DNA of 64,000 bases, taken from Bradyrhizobium lablabi. GTDB taxonomy: Bacteria > Pseudomonadota > Alphaproteobacteria > Rhizobiales > Xanthobacteraceae. Shown piece by piece: positions 52,969-62,049 of the stretch. The stretch is taken from assembly GCF_900141755.1 (NCBI RefSeq), contig NZ_LT670844.1, positions 1,054,001 through 1,118,000 on the forward strand. Reading direction: 5' to 3'. The position numbers and the translations under genes are program-made. Positions within the stretch are counted from its first letter, which is position 1, and the number at the start of each line of letters is the position of its first letter. The notes under the pieces were generated by a model. That model ran no database searches and had not been told where the DNA came from. It worked only from the letters and a program-made list of their open reading frames with translations.

Positions 52969-53229
52969 GCGATACCTCTATCATGCAACGATCGCACGGG
53001 GCGAAAGGCTGGGGCGCGGAAGTGCCCTACTTTGCCCAAGGGCGCCCGAGGAGGCGAGCGCCAGGCGCTCCCTCTCAATGCTACGAGAACAGCTGAAACC
53101 TCACAGTGGAGGTGTATTTCTGGGATTGAATGGCATTGTTATCAAGAGCCACGGAGGCTCCGACGCCGAGGCAAACGCCATCAATCTCGGTTAAGATAGT
53201 GGCGCTCCAAGAGTTGCGCTTCAAAATCA

Positions 53230-53249
53230 AGCAGACGATAGCGTCTGCT
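53230..53249 (+). promoter_or_regulatory. Hairpin in the leader of the glutamate dehydrogenase gene
   Basis: AGCAGACG, loop atag, CGTCTGCT: a perfect 8-bp stem ending 29 bases before the ATG at 53279. It may be an operator or affect mRNA; no T-run. Confidence 0.45.
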
Positions 53250-53278
53250 GTCAGGCGGCGCGGCAAACGGAGGACGTT

Positions 53279-56200
53279 ATGGCGTGGCGTGACGACAAGG
53301 CTCGGGCAACCCTGATCCGCGAGGCTGCGGGAAGCATGCAGCCGGGCAAGACGCCCCGGGCCTTTGCCGAGCTTTTGTTCGACCACACCAATATCGAGGA
53401 CCTCGCCAACTACGATGCGGCCTCCCTGGCCTTCCTGGCTGAACAGGCCTGGGAACATGTGCAGCGACGCACAACGGGCAGTGCCGATATCCGCGTCATC
53501 AATCCGATGATGCCGGACGGGCGCGAGATTTCCGTGCTCGAAGTTCTCAACGACAACATGCCCTTCCTGTTCGATTCCACCATGGCGGAGCTCGCCGAGC
53601 AGGGCATCGAAGTCACGCTGGTTGCCCATCCGATCATCGCCGTGGAGCGTGATGAGCAAGGCAAGCTCCTGCGTTTCTACGGCGAAACGCTGACAGAAGG
53701 GGCAAAGGGCGAGCGCGAAAGCCTGATCCATATCCACATCGCCCGTCTCGACGCCGATGCCGACCGCCAGAAGCTGATCGACGGCCTTACCAAGACGTTC
53801 AACGACGTGCGCGCCTGCGTCGCCGACTGGCAAGCTATGCGCGCCCGCGTCGAACAGGCGATCAAGACCTTCCGCTCCAACCCACCGCCGCTGCCGATCG
53901 ACGAGGTCGCCGAAGCCAACCAGTTCCTGCAGTGGCTGTGCGCCGACAATTTCACCTTCCTGGGCCTGCGCGAATATCGCTTCTCGTTCGACAGCGATGC
54001 GTCGGACGAAATCAGCACGGGCGAAGGCCTCGGCATCCTGCGCGATCCCGATGTGAAGGTCCTGCGCCGCGGCACCGAAATGGTGGTGATGACGTCGGAA
54101 ATCCGCGAATTCATGCGCGAGCCGACCGTCCTCATCGTCATCAAGGCCAATGTAAGCAGCCGCGTTCATCGCCGCATCCGCATGGATTATGTCGGCATCA
54201 AGCTCTATACGCCCGACGGCCGGCTCGAGGGAGAATTGCGCCTCGTCGGCCTGTTCACCTCGGGCGCCTATACCCGCTCGACGCGGCAGATCCCCTATGT
54301 ACGCCACAAGGTGGCGCAGGTGCTCGGGCGCGCCGGCTTCGACCCGGACAGCCACTCAGGCAAGGCCGTCCAGCATATCCTCGAAGAATATCCGCGCGAC
54401 GAACTCTTCCAGGTCGATGCCGAGACGCTCTACAATTTCGTTATGGAAATCCTGATACTTTATGAGCGCCCCCGCGTGCGGGCGCTGGCACGGGCCGACA
54501 AATTCGACCGCTTCGTCTCCATCCTCGTCTTCATTCCGCGCGAGAAATATGACACCGATGTGCGTACGCGCGTCGCGGCCTTCCTGGCGCAGGTCTATAA
54601 AGGGAGTCTGGCAGCGTCCTACGCCTCCTTCCCCGAAGGGTCGCTTGCCCGCGTCCACTACATCATCGGGCGCTATGAAGGCGAAACGCCTGTCATCGCG
54701 CGAGCCACGCTGGAAGCCGAGATCAGCGCCATCGCCGCGACCTGGGGCGACAAGCTGAAAGCCGCGCTCGCCACCTCTACCGACGGCATGCGGGCCCGCA
54801 TGCTCGCCAACCGTTATGCCCAGGCCTTCACCGGCGGCTATACAGAAACCTTCGGCACCTCACAGGCGATTGCCGATATCGCCACCATCGAGAAGCTCAC
54901 TCCGGCTCGTCCGGTGGCGATTTCGGTTCACCGCATCGAGGGCGAGGCCGATCCGACGCGCTTCGGCCTCAGGGTCTTCTCGCGTGGCGCGCCCTTGTCG
55001 CTGTCCTACCGGGTGCCAGTGATCGAACATCACGGCCTGCGCGTGGTCAACGAACGCACCTATCAGATCGTGCCCAGCGCGACGCCGGCACCCGCGCCGG
55101 TATGGCTGCACGATATGACGATCGAGGCCAATGACGGCAAGCCGATCGTTATCGGCACGGAATTCAACCATCGCCTGGAAGCCTCGATCATGGCGGTGGT
55201 GGGCGATCGCGCCGAATCCGACGGGTACAACGCCCTGATCCTGCGGACAGTCTTGAGCTGGCGCGAAATTTCGGCCATCCGGGCCCTCTCCCGCTACCTG
55301 CGCCAGATCCGCGCGCCGTTCAGCCAGGACTATATGTGGGAGACTTTGCGCAAGAATACCGCGATCACCACCAGCATTGTCGCTCTGTTCCGGGCCCGCT
55401 TCGACCCGTACCTCGTCGCCACCGGCGCCGAGCGCTCGGCACGCGAGACGGCCATCCTCGCCGAGATCGAGGAGCAGCTCAAATCCGTCGCCTCGCTCGA
55501 CGAAGACCGCATCCTGCACCGTTTCACCAATCTGGTGCAGGCAACCATCCGCACCAATCTGTGGCAGATCGGCCAGGACGGGCATCCGCGTCCGGTGATC
55601 TCCTTCAAATTCGAAGCGCGCAAGATCGAGGACCTGCCGGCGCCGCGGCCGCTTTACGAGATTTTCGTCTATTCACCGCGTGTCGAAGGCATTCATCTGC
55701 GCTTCGGCAAAGTGGCGCGCGGCGGCCTCCGCTGGTCCGACCGGCCGCAGGATTTCCGTACCGAGATCCTCGGCCTGGTCAAGGCACAGCAGGTCAAGAA
55801 CGCCGTGATCGTGCCGGTCGGCGCCAAAGGCGGCTTCGTGCCCAAACGCCTGCCGCCGCCCTCCAATCGCGATGCCTGGATAGCGGAAGGCACCGAAACC
55901 TATCGCATCTTCATTCGCTCGTTGCTCGAACTCACCGATAATCTCGCTGGCGACGCGATCGTGCCGCCCGATAACACCGTGCGGCACGATGGCGATGACC
56001 CCTATCTCGTCGTCGCCGCCGACAAGGGCACCGCCACATTCTCCGACACCGCCAACGCTATCTCGGCCGAGAAGGGCCATTGGCTTGGGGATGCTTTCGC
56101 CTCCGGCGGCAGCCAGGGCTATGACCACAAGAAGATGGGCATCACCGCGCGCGGTGCGTGGGAAGCCGTCAAACGCCATTTCCGCGAGCTCGGCACCGAT

Positions 56201-58099
56201 ATCCAGACCATGCCCTTCACCGCTGCCGGTGTGGGCGACATGTCCGGCGACGTCTTTGGCAATGGCATGCTGCTCTCGCCGGCGACGAGGCTCGTCGCGG
56301 CTTTCGATCACCGCGACATCTTCATCGATCCCTCGCCCGACCCGGCCATCAGCCGTGCCGAGCGCCTGCGCATGTTCAACCTGCCGCGGTCGAGCTGGCA
56401 GGATTACAACAAGTCGCTGATCTCGCAAGGCGGCGGCGTGTTCTCGCGTTCGCTCAAGGCAATCCCGCTCGCGCCGGAAGTGCGGACCTTGCTCGATGTC
56501 GATAAGCCGCAAGCCACGCCTTTCGAGGTGATGACGGCGATCCTAAAGGCACGCGTCGACCTCCTCTGGTTTGGCGGCATTGGCACCTATATCCGCGCTT
56601 CGGTGGAAAGCGACGATCAGGTCGGCGATCGCGCCAATGATCCGATCCGTGTCACGGGCGCGGATATCCGCGCCCGGGTGATTGGCGAAGGCGCCAATCT
56701 CGGCGCGACCCAGCGCGGCCGCGTCGAAGCGGCGCAGAAAGGCATCAAACTCAACACCGACGCAATCGACAATTCGGCCGGGGTCAACACCTCCGACGTC
56801 GAGGTCAATCTCAAAATCGCGCTGGCGCGCCCCGAACGCGATGGACGCCTCAGCCAGAACGATCGCAACAGCCTGCTTGCCGCGATGACCGACGAGGTCG
56901 GCACGCTGGTGCTACGCAATAATTATCTGCAGACGCTGGCGCTTTCGCTAACCGAACGCAAGGGCGTAGCCGAGACCGGCTTCCTCACCCGCCTGATGCA
57001 ATCACTCGAGCAGCGCGGCCTCCTTGACCGCGCCGTGGAGTTCCTGCCAGACGATATGGCGATCACCGAGCGCACCCGGCGTGGCCAGCCCTTTACCCGG
57101 CCGGAACTTGCCGTGCTGCTCGCTTACGCCAAGCTGACGCTTTACGATGATCTGCTCGTCACCAGCGTGCCGGACGATCCTTATCTCGCCCGCGAATTGT
57201 CCCAATACTTCCCGCACGAGGTTCAGGACAAATTCCCCAATTCGGTGCAATTCCATCGCCTTCGGCGGGAGGTCATCTCGACTAATCTCGCCAATGCCGT
57301 GATCAATCGCGGCGGTCCGGCTTGCGTCGTACGCCTGATCGACGAGACGGATGCCGACGTGTCCACCATCGCCATGGCCTTCGTGGCGGTGGATGAAACC
57401 TACGACCTCAAGCGGCTAAACGACGCGATTGATAAGCTCGACACCAATATCGAGGGTCAATTGCAGCTTGGCCTCTACGCCTCGGTTCAGGATCTCCTGC
57501 TCTCCCGCGTGGTCTGGTATGTGCGCAATGTCGATTTCAGCGTCGGTCTGGAAGCGGTGATCTCGCGCTTCGGCTCCGGCATCCGTGAGATCGCCGCCGG
57601 GCTCGACAATACCCTCCCGCAGGATATCCAGGCCGGGCGCAGCAAGCGCCGGCAAGACCTGACCGATGGTGGCGTCCCGGCTGAACTTGCCGGCGAACTT
57701 GCCGATCTCGACGCCGTGGTCTCCGCACCCGATATCGTGACGGTCGCAGAGCGCACCAACCGCGCCATCGGCGATACGGCCACGACCTTCTTCGCCGCCG
57801 AGGCCAATTTCCGTCTCGACCGCATCATCGCCGCCGCACGCGGCGTGCCGGCGAACGATTTTTTCGAACGTCTCGCCGTCGACCGCGCCGTTGACCAGAT
57901 CGCAGCCGCCGAAAGAAGACTGGTCGCCGATATGCTGGCAACCGGCCAGTCCGGCCTGCAGGCCGCCGAGAACTGGCTCGCGGCCCATCCTGAAGCTACG
58001 CGCATCCGCCGTTTGGTCGAAGAGATCGCTGCCAGTGGACTGACGCTCGCCAAGCTGACGGTGGCGGCGAACTTGCTGGGGGATTTGGTGAGGGGCTGA
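53279..58099 (+). CDS. NAD-specific glutamate dehydrogenase, large (GDH-1600) type
   Basis: 1606 residues from ATG 53279 (GGAGG 6 bases upstream), the usual size of the bacterial large GDH. The N-terminal 700 residues are regulatory (ACT-like, starting RDDKARATLIREAAGSMQPG). The catalytic core has RVEGIHLRFGKVARGGLRWS, VPVGAKGGFVPKRLPPPSNR (substrate lysine region), GGSQGYDHKKMGITARGAWE, and FTAAGVGDMSGDVFGNGMLL for NAD. The C-terminal domain follows to 1606. It deaminates glutamate to 2-oxoglutarate, mainly for catabolism. No neighbour forms an obvious operon. Codon use is even throughout and no frameshift was seen. Confidence 0.93.
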   Translation: MAWRDDKARATLIREAAGSMQPGKTPRAFAELLFDHTNIEDLANYDAASLAFLAEQAWEHVQRRTTGSADIRVINPMMPDGREISVLEVLNDNMPFLFDSTMAELAEQGIEVTLVAHPIIAVERDEQGKLLRFYGETLTEGAKGERESLIHIHIARLDADADRQKLIDGLTKTFNDVRACVADWQAMRARVEQAIKTFRSNPPPLPIDEVAEANQFLQWLCADNFTFLGLREYRFSFDSDASDEISTGEGLGILRDPDVKVLRRGTEMVVMTSEIREFMREPTVLIVIKANVSSRVHRRIRMDYVGIKLYTPDGRLEGELRLVGLFTSGAYTRSTRQIPYVRHKVAQVLGRAGFDPDSHSGKAVQHILEEYPRDELFQVDAETLYNFVMEILILYERPRVRALARADKFDRFVSILVFIPREKYDTDVRTRVAAFLAQVYKGSLAASYASFPEGSLARVHYIIGRYEGETPVIARATLEAEISAIAATWGDKLKAALATSTDGMRARMLANRYAQAFTGGYTETFGTSQAIADIATIEKLTPARPVAISVHRIEGEADPTRFGLRVFSRGAPLSLSYRVPVIEHHGLRVVNERTYQIVPSATPAPAPVWLHDMTIEANDGKPIVIGTEFNHRLEASIMAVVGDRAESDGYNALILRTVLSWREISAIRALSRYLRQIRAPFSQDYMWETLRKNTAITTSIVALFRARFDPYLVATGAERSARETAILAEIEEQLKSVASLDEDRILHRFTNLVQATIRTNLWQIGQDGHPRPVISFKFEARKIEDLPAPRPLYEIFVYSPRVEGIHLRFGKVARGGLRWSDRPQDFRTEILGLVKAQQVKNAVIVPVGAKGGFVPKRLPPPSNRDAWIAEGTETYRIFIRSLLELTDNLAGDAIVPPDNTVRHDGDDPYLVVAADKGTATFSDTANAISAEKGHWLGDAFASGGSQGYDHKKMGITARGAWEAVKRHFRELGTDIQTMPFTAAGVGDMSGDVFGNGMLLSPATRLVAAFDHRDIFIDPSPDPAISRAERLRMFNLPRSSWQDYNKSLISQGGGVFSRSLKAIPLAPEVRTLLDVDKPQATPFEVMTAILKARVDLLWFGGIGTYIRASVESDDQVGDRANDPIRVTGADIRARVIGEGANLGATQRGRVEAAQKGIKLNTDAIDNSAGVNTSDVEVNLKIALARPERDGRLSQNDRNSLLAAMTDEVGTLVLRNNYLQTLALSLTERKGVAETGFLTRLMQSLEQRGLLDRAVEFLPDDMAITERTRRGQPFTRPELAVLLAYAKLTLYDDLLVTSVPDDPYLARELSQYFPHEVQDKFPNSVQFHRLRREVISTNLANAVINRGGPACVVRLIDETDADVSTIAMAFVAVDETYDLKRLNDAIDKLDTNIEGQLQLGLYASVQDLLLSRVVWYVRNVDFSVGLEAVISRFGSGIREIAAGLDNTLPQDIQAGRSKRRQDLTDGGVPAELAGELADLDAVVSAPDIVTVAERTNRAIGDTATTFFAAEANFRLDRIIAAARGVPANDFFERLAVDRAVDQIAAAERRLVADMLATGQSGLQAAENWLAAHPEATRIRRLVEEIAASGLTLAKLTVAANLLGDLVRG

Positions 58100-58342
58100 G
58101 AAGGCACGCCTCATAACCGTAGATCAGCTGGTTGCGGGGACACGCAACTCCCGATTCTTGCGAGCGCTCGAGAAACCCATTCCGAGGTTGGCTGCGTAGT
58201 AACAATGGAGTGTCCCTCCGAAGGCATCACCGGAGTTTTGGTTGGTAAGATCTCTATTGAAAGGGCAACGGCGTCGCCGACGCCGGCTTCGGGTCTACGG
58301 CGAGGCCAGATGTCACGCCTGCATTCCATAACCGCTCAATCT

Positions 58343-58373
58343 GCGAATGTCCGCTTCGCGCCAAAAGCTGCCT
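58343..58373. repeat. Interspersed palindromic repeat, copy 3 (degenerate)
   Basis: Shares ATGTCCGCTTCGCGCCAA with the copies at 2705 and 13975, then diverges (AAGCTGCCT). Its right arm is decayed. It lies in the 318-base gap 58100-58417, which has no other recognised feature. Confidence 0.6.
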
Positions 58374-58417
58374 TTGAGTATCTCTGAAAGCCGCGCCGTC
58401 CAGGGACTGCACGCCCC

Positions 58418-58645
58418 ATGAACGAGTTCGGTCAGAAGGGCGTCGTCCCGCTTGCGGAGCGGCTGTCGCTGTCGCCGGAAGAGGCCAGCGCCCTCACCGG
58501 CATCGGGTTGACATCCATTCGTCAGGCGGCAGCGAGCGGCGCGCTGAAAGCGCGCAAGCACGGGACGCGGACCATTATCCTCCGGGATGATCTGGAGGAC
58601 TGGCTGCAGACTATGCCGATGATTGGTAGGAAGATGGTAGGATAA
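58418..58645 (+). CDS. Small excisionase-like HTH protein
   Basis: 75 residues from ATG 58418. It has the MerR/excisionase-type helix-turn-helix: LSLSPEEASALTGIGLTSIR, QAAASGALKARKHGTRTIIL, RDDLEDWLQTMP. Such proteins bind DNA beside integrases of phages or islands, or act as small regulators. No integrase lies in the window. It is convergent with the response regulator at 58686. Confidence 0.7.
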   Translation: MNEFGQKGVVPLAERLSLSPEEASALTGIGLTSIRQAAASGALKARKHGTRTIILRDDLEDWLQTMPMIGRKMVG

Positions 58646-58685
58646 ATGCGGCCATGATCTCCGAACCCTTATTTTTAAAAGGGAT

Positions 58686-59366
58686 TCAGCGAATGCCGTC
58701 ACGGATCATGTATCCAGCGCCGCGTATGGTATGAAGCAGCGGCCGCTCGAAACCCTTGTCGATCTTGGAACGTAGCCGTGAGATATGCACGTCGATGACG
58801 TTGGTCTGCGGATCGAAATGATAATCCCACACGTTTTCGAGCAGCATGGTTCGCGTCACCACCTGGCCGGCATGCTTCATCAGGTATTCCAGCAGGCGGA
58901 ACTCGCGCGGCTGCAGGGTCAATTCGTCCTTGCCGCGCGCCACCCGATGCGACAGGCGGTCGAGCTCGAGATCGCCGACCCGATAGGTGGTCTCCTCGGT
59001 CGGACCGACATTGCGGCGCGACAGCACTTCGACCCGCGCCAATAGTTCGGCGAACGAATAGGGCTTTGGCAAATAATCGTCGCCGCCGGCGCGCAAGCCC
59101 TTGATACGGTCGTCGACCTGCCCGAGCGCCGAGAGAATCAAAACCGGCGTGCGGTTGCCCTTCTCGCGGAGCGCGCCGATCAGCGACAGGCCATCGCGCT
59201 TCGGCAGCATGCGGTCGACCACCAGCACGTCATAATCGCCGGAATCGGCGATCGCGAGGCCCTCCTCGCCATCGGCGGCGAGGTCGGCGACATAACCGAC
59301 TTCGCGGAACGCCTTCACCAGATAGTCGGCGGACTCGCGGTCGTCTTCGATGATCAACAGGCGCAT
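58686..59366 (-). CDS. OmpR-type response regulator next to degP
   Basis: 226 residues from ATG 59366 (an in-frame TTG at 59387 adds seven residues). Receiver domain: LIIEDDRESADYLVKAFREV, D51 in VLVVDRMLPKRDGL, Lys in YLPKPYSFAELLARVEVLSR. Winged helix: LQPREFRLLEYLMKHAGQVV, TRTMLLENVWDYHFDPQTNV, and HISRLRSKIDKGFERPLLHT. It lies downstream of degP in the same direction, 368 bases away. In Bradyrhizobium I recall a histidine kinase gene following; here an HTH gene on the other strand follows instead. Confidence 0.9.
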   Translation of the reverse strand: MRLLIIEDDRESADYLVKAFREVGYVADLAADGEEGLAIADSGDYDVLVVDRMLPKRDGLSLIGALREKGNRTPVLILSALGQVDDRIKGLRAGGDDYLPKPYSFAELLARVEVLSRRNVGPTEETTYRVGDLELDRLSHRVARGKDELTLQPREFRLLEYLMKHAGQVVTRTMLLENVWDYHFDPQTNVIDVHISRLRSKIDKGFERPLLHTIRGAGYMIRDGIR

Positions 59367-59681
59367 CTGGGGGTCGGTTGCGGTCAAGTGGGCCAGCCTT
59401 CTATCACCATGGCGCGGTCGGCATCTTCATGCAAGACGACGGGATACCTTGCCGATTGAGCGAGAAAAGTGGGCGGTGAAGCTGGGGGGACCTCACCGCC
59501 CTTTAGACCTTCCGACGGAGGGGGGCGCAATTCCACCGGAAGGCAACCGAAGGGAGCGGGCTTCTTGACCCGCCCCCCGGAAAGAGCCGTCGGCGGGGGC
59601 GACTAATGCCGGCGACACCCTCCATCTCTTCAGGTCCGGACCCGATCGATTTGAAGGGATCAGGACCGCATCTCCTTGTTT

Positions 59682-59721
59682 GAGCATGACCCGCTCGGAA
59701 ATCCGGTTCCGGATCATGCTC
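59682..59721. repeat. Palindromic interspersed repeat (GAGCATGA type)
   Basis: GAGCATGACC and GGATCATGCTC form imperfect inverted ends around CGCTCGGAAATCCGGTTCC. I know closely related GAGCATGATCCGG elements as very frequent intergenic repeats in Bradyrhizobium. It lies 12 bases after the degP stop and may help end its transcript. Confidence 0.7.
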
Positions 59722-59733
59722 GCAAGCACTGAC

Positions 59734-61329
59734 TTAGCCCTTGGCGAGGGGCACCGCCACGAAGCGCGACGATCCGCCGCTCTTCACGCGCATCAGAACG
59801 CTGTTCTTGTTGTCGGTGCGCGCGGCATCGATCGCCTGGCGCACGTCTCCGGCATTGGTGACGCTCTTTCCCGCAACTTCGAGAATCACGTCGCCTTCCT
59901 TGAAACCACGCTCGGCCGCCGCGCTCTGCGGATCGACCTCGGTCACCACGACGCCATCCTTGCCGGCGCCAGCAACCGAGTTGGCCGGCGCGAGCGTCAG
60001 ACCGAGCTTCGGCACATTGGTGCCACGGTTCACGCTGCCCTTGTCACCGTTGTCGTTGTCGGTGTCGGCCTTGGCTTCGACAGAGTTCGGCAACTGGCCG
60101 AGCGTGAGGTCCACGACCTTGTCCTGGCCCTTGTGCAGCACGTTGAGCTTCACCGCATTGCCGGGCGGCAGGCCGCCGATGGTGCGCGCGAGTTCACGGG
60201 CATCCTTGACCGTCTCGCCATTCACCGCGGTGATGACGTCGCCGGATTCGATACCGGCCTTGGCCGCCGGACCGTTGGCCTGGGGTTCCGCAACCAGCGC
60301 GCCTTCCGCCTTCTTCAGCCCGAGGCTGTCGGCGATATCAGCCGTGACCGGCTGAATCTGGACGCCGATCCAGCCGCGGCTGACCGTGCCCTTGTCCTTG
60401 AGCTGGGCGATCACGTTCTTCACGGTCGAGGCCGGAATCGAGAACGCGATGCCGACGCTGCCGCCGGACGGCGAATAGATCGCGGTGTTGACGCCCATCA
60501 CCTCGCCTTCGGTGTTGAAGGCCGGACCGCCGGAATTGCCCTTGTTCACGGGCGCGTCGATCTGGATGAAATCGTCGTAGGGGCCGTTGCCGATGTCGCG
60601 GCCGCGGGCCGAGACGATGCCGGCCGTGACGGTGCCGCCGAGGCCGAACGGATTGCCGACCGCGAGCACCCAGTCACCGATCCGGGGCTTGCCGTCCGAA
60701 AGCTTGGCGAACGGGAAGTCCGAGCCGCCCTCGACCTTGATCAAAGCGAGGTCGGTGCGCGCATCGGTGCCGATCACCTTGGCCTTGTAGACCTTGCCGT
60801 CGTCGGTCGTCACTTCGACCTTGTCGGCGCCGTCGACCACGTGGTTGTTGGTCACGGCATAGCCGTCGGCCGAAATGAAGAAGCCCGAACCCTGACCGGT
60901 CACCGCATGGCCGCCGCGGGGTGCACCGCGCATGCCCGGGGGCAGACCGTCGGGTCCGCCGAAGCGGCGGAAGAAGCGCTCCATCGGCGAGCCCGGCTGG
61001 AACGGCGAATCTTCGTTGGAGTTGTCGTCCTTGGAAGCGACCTTCTCGTTGATATTGACCTTCACCGAAATCACCGACGGCTTTACGCGCTCGACGATGT
61101 CGGCAAAGCCGGCAGGCTTCTCGACCTTGCGGACCTCGTTGTTGACCTGCGCATGCGCGGGGGTGGTGAAAATATCCGTCGGGCCGTGCGACGGGCCAAA
61201 GCCGTAAGCGGCGACGCCGAGGCCGGCGACGACCGAAGCCATCAACGCGAATTTGCGCGCAGAAAACAGCGAACGTCGTGATGCCTGGTACGAGGGGAAG
61301 GACGAAAGATCGTTGGGGCGTTCGGTCAT
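59734..61329 (-). CDS. degP: DegP/HtrA-family periplasmic serine protease
   Basis: 531 residues. After a signal (ARKFALMASVVAGLGVAAYG, cleavage near AHAQ at 61), the trypsin-like domain shows the catalytic triad H163 (VTNNHVV), D193 (ARTDLALIKV) and S266 (VNKGNSGGPA). Two PDZ domains follow (GWIGVQIQPVTADIADSLGL and near 455-531, ending VPLAKG). A Gly/Pro/Phe-rich Q-linker-like stretch (MERFFRRFGGPDGLPPGMRG) precedes the protease. It degrades misfolded envelope proteins and can act as a chaperone. Located between cycL and the response regulator, as in other Bradyrhizobium. Confidence 0.93.
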   Translation of the reverse strand: MTERPNDLSSFPSYQASRRSLFSARKFALMASVVAGLGVAAYGFGPSHGPTDIFTTPAHAQVNNEVRKVEKPAGFADIVERVKPSVISVKVNINEKVASKDDNSNEDSPFQPGSPMERFFRRFGGPDGLPPGMRGAPRGGHAVTGQGSGFFISADGYAVTNNHVVDGADKVEVTTDDGKVYKAKVIGTDARTDLALIKVEGGSDFPFAKLSDGKPRIGDWVLAVGNPFGLGGTVTAGIVSARGRDIGNGPYDDFIQIDAPVNKGNSGGPAFNTEGEVMGVNTAIYSPSGGSVGIAFSIPASTVKNVIAQLKDKGTVSRGWIGVQIQPVTADIADSLGLKKAEGALVAEPQANGPAAKAGIESGDVITAVNGETVKDARELARTIGGLPPGNAVKLNVLHKGQDKVVDLTLGQLPNSVEAKADTDNDNGDKGSVNRGTNVPKLGLTLAPANSVAGAGKDGVVVTEVDPQSAAAERGFKEGDVILEVAGKSVTNAGDVRQAIDAARTDNKNSVLMRVKSGGSSRFVAVPLAKG

Positions 61330-61544
61330 TCAGTAATCTCCAGAGCCTGAAATAAAATGGTGCCGGAACCAGCACCTTTCACGTCGGAAGATGGGCATTT
61401 TCGCCTTACCGCGCGCTGGCGGGGGAATTAAACTTTTGTAATAAAGGCTCAAAGCAATGCGGCAGTTTATCGCAGGGCGAAAACAGTCAATCGGAGGGTG
61501 AAAACGAGCTGTTTTCAGGCCAAAAAAGCGGCCCTGTCACAAAG

Positions 61545-62045
61545 CTATGCCGGCTGGTCAGGCGAGCGGCGTGGCGCCATCAGCCGCTCCAGCCTGGCCT
61601 CTTCCTCGGCGCTCAATTTGAACGGCGATTGATCTTCCACTGCTGCAAATTTCGAGCGCCGCCGCCAGCTGAGCCACAACGCTAGCCCGCCTCCGGCAAG
61701 CGCTAACGGCGGCAACAACCAGAGCAACAGCGTCTGGCGCTCGAGGCGTGGCTTCAGCAGCACGAATTCGCCGTAGCGCGCCACCAGGAAATCGATCACC
61801 TGCGCATCGCTGTCGCCGGCCGAGATCCGCTCGCGGACGAGTATCCGCAAATCGCGCGCCAGCGGCGCTTCGGAATCGTCGATCGACTGGTTCTGGCACA
61901 CCATGCAACGCAGTTCGCGCGACAAATCGCGGGCGCGGGCCTCCTTGGCCGGATCGGACATGATCTCGTCGGGCTGCACCGCGTGAGCGGCCGGGCATCC
62001 GGTCAGCACAGCTAGCGCAAGCAAGAAGGCAAGGATGGGTTTCAA
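61545..62045 (-). CDS. cycL: Cytochrome c maturation protein CcmH/CycL
   Basis: 166 residues. A signal sequence (ILAFLLALAVLTGCPAAHA) precedes the CcmH domain with the thiol pair LRCMVCQNQSIDDSEAPLAR, then ISAGDSDAQVIDFLVARYGE and a C-terminal membrane helix LLLWLLPPLALAGGGLALWL. It reduces apocytochrome c cysteines for haem ligation in the periplasm. The gene starts four bases after cycK, so they form one operon. Confidence 0.93.
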   Translation of the reverse strand: MKPILAFLLALAVLTGCPAAHAVQPDEIMSDPAKEARARDLSRELRCMVCQNQSIDDSEAPLARDLRILVRERISAGDSDAQVIDFLVARYGEFVLLKPRLERQTLLLWLLPPLALAGGGLALWLSWRRRSKFAAVEDQSPFKLSAEEEARLERLMAPRRSPDQPA

Positions 62046-62049
62046 GGGA

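Noticed and set aside
59680..61281. 533-codon plus-strand frame opposite degP
   Set aside because: It is a shadow of degP with Arg/His/Gly-rich sequence and no family match.
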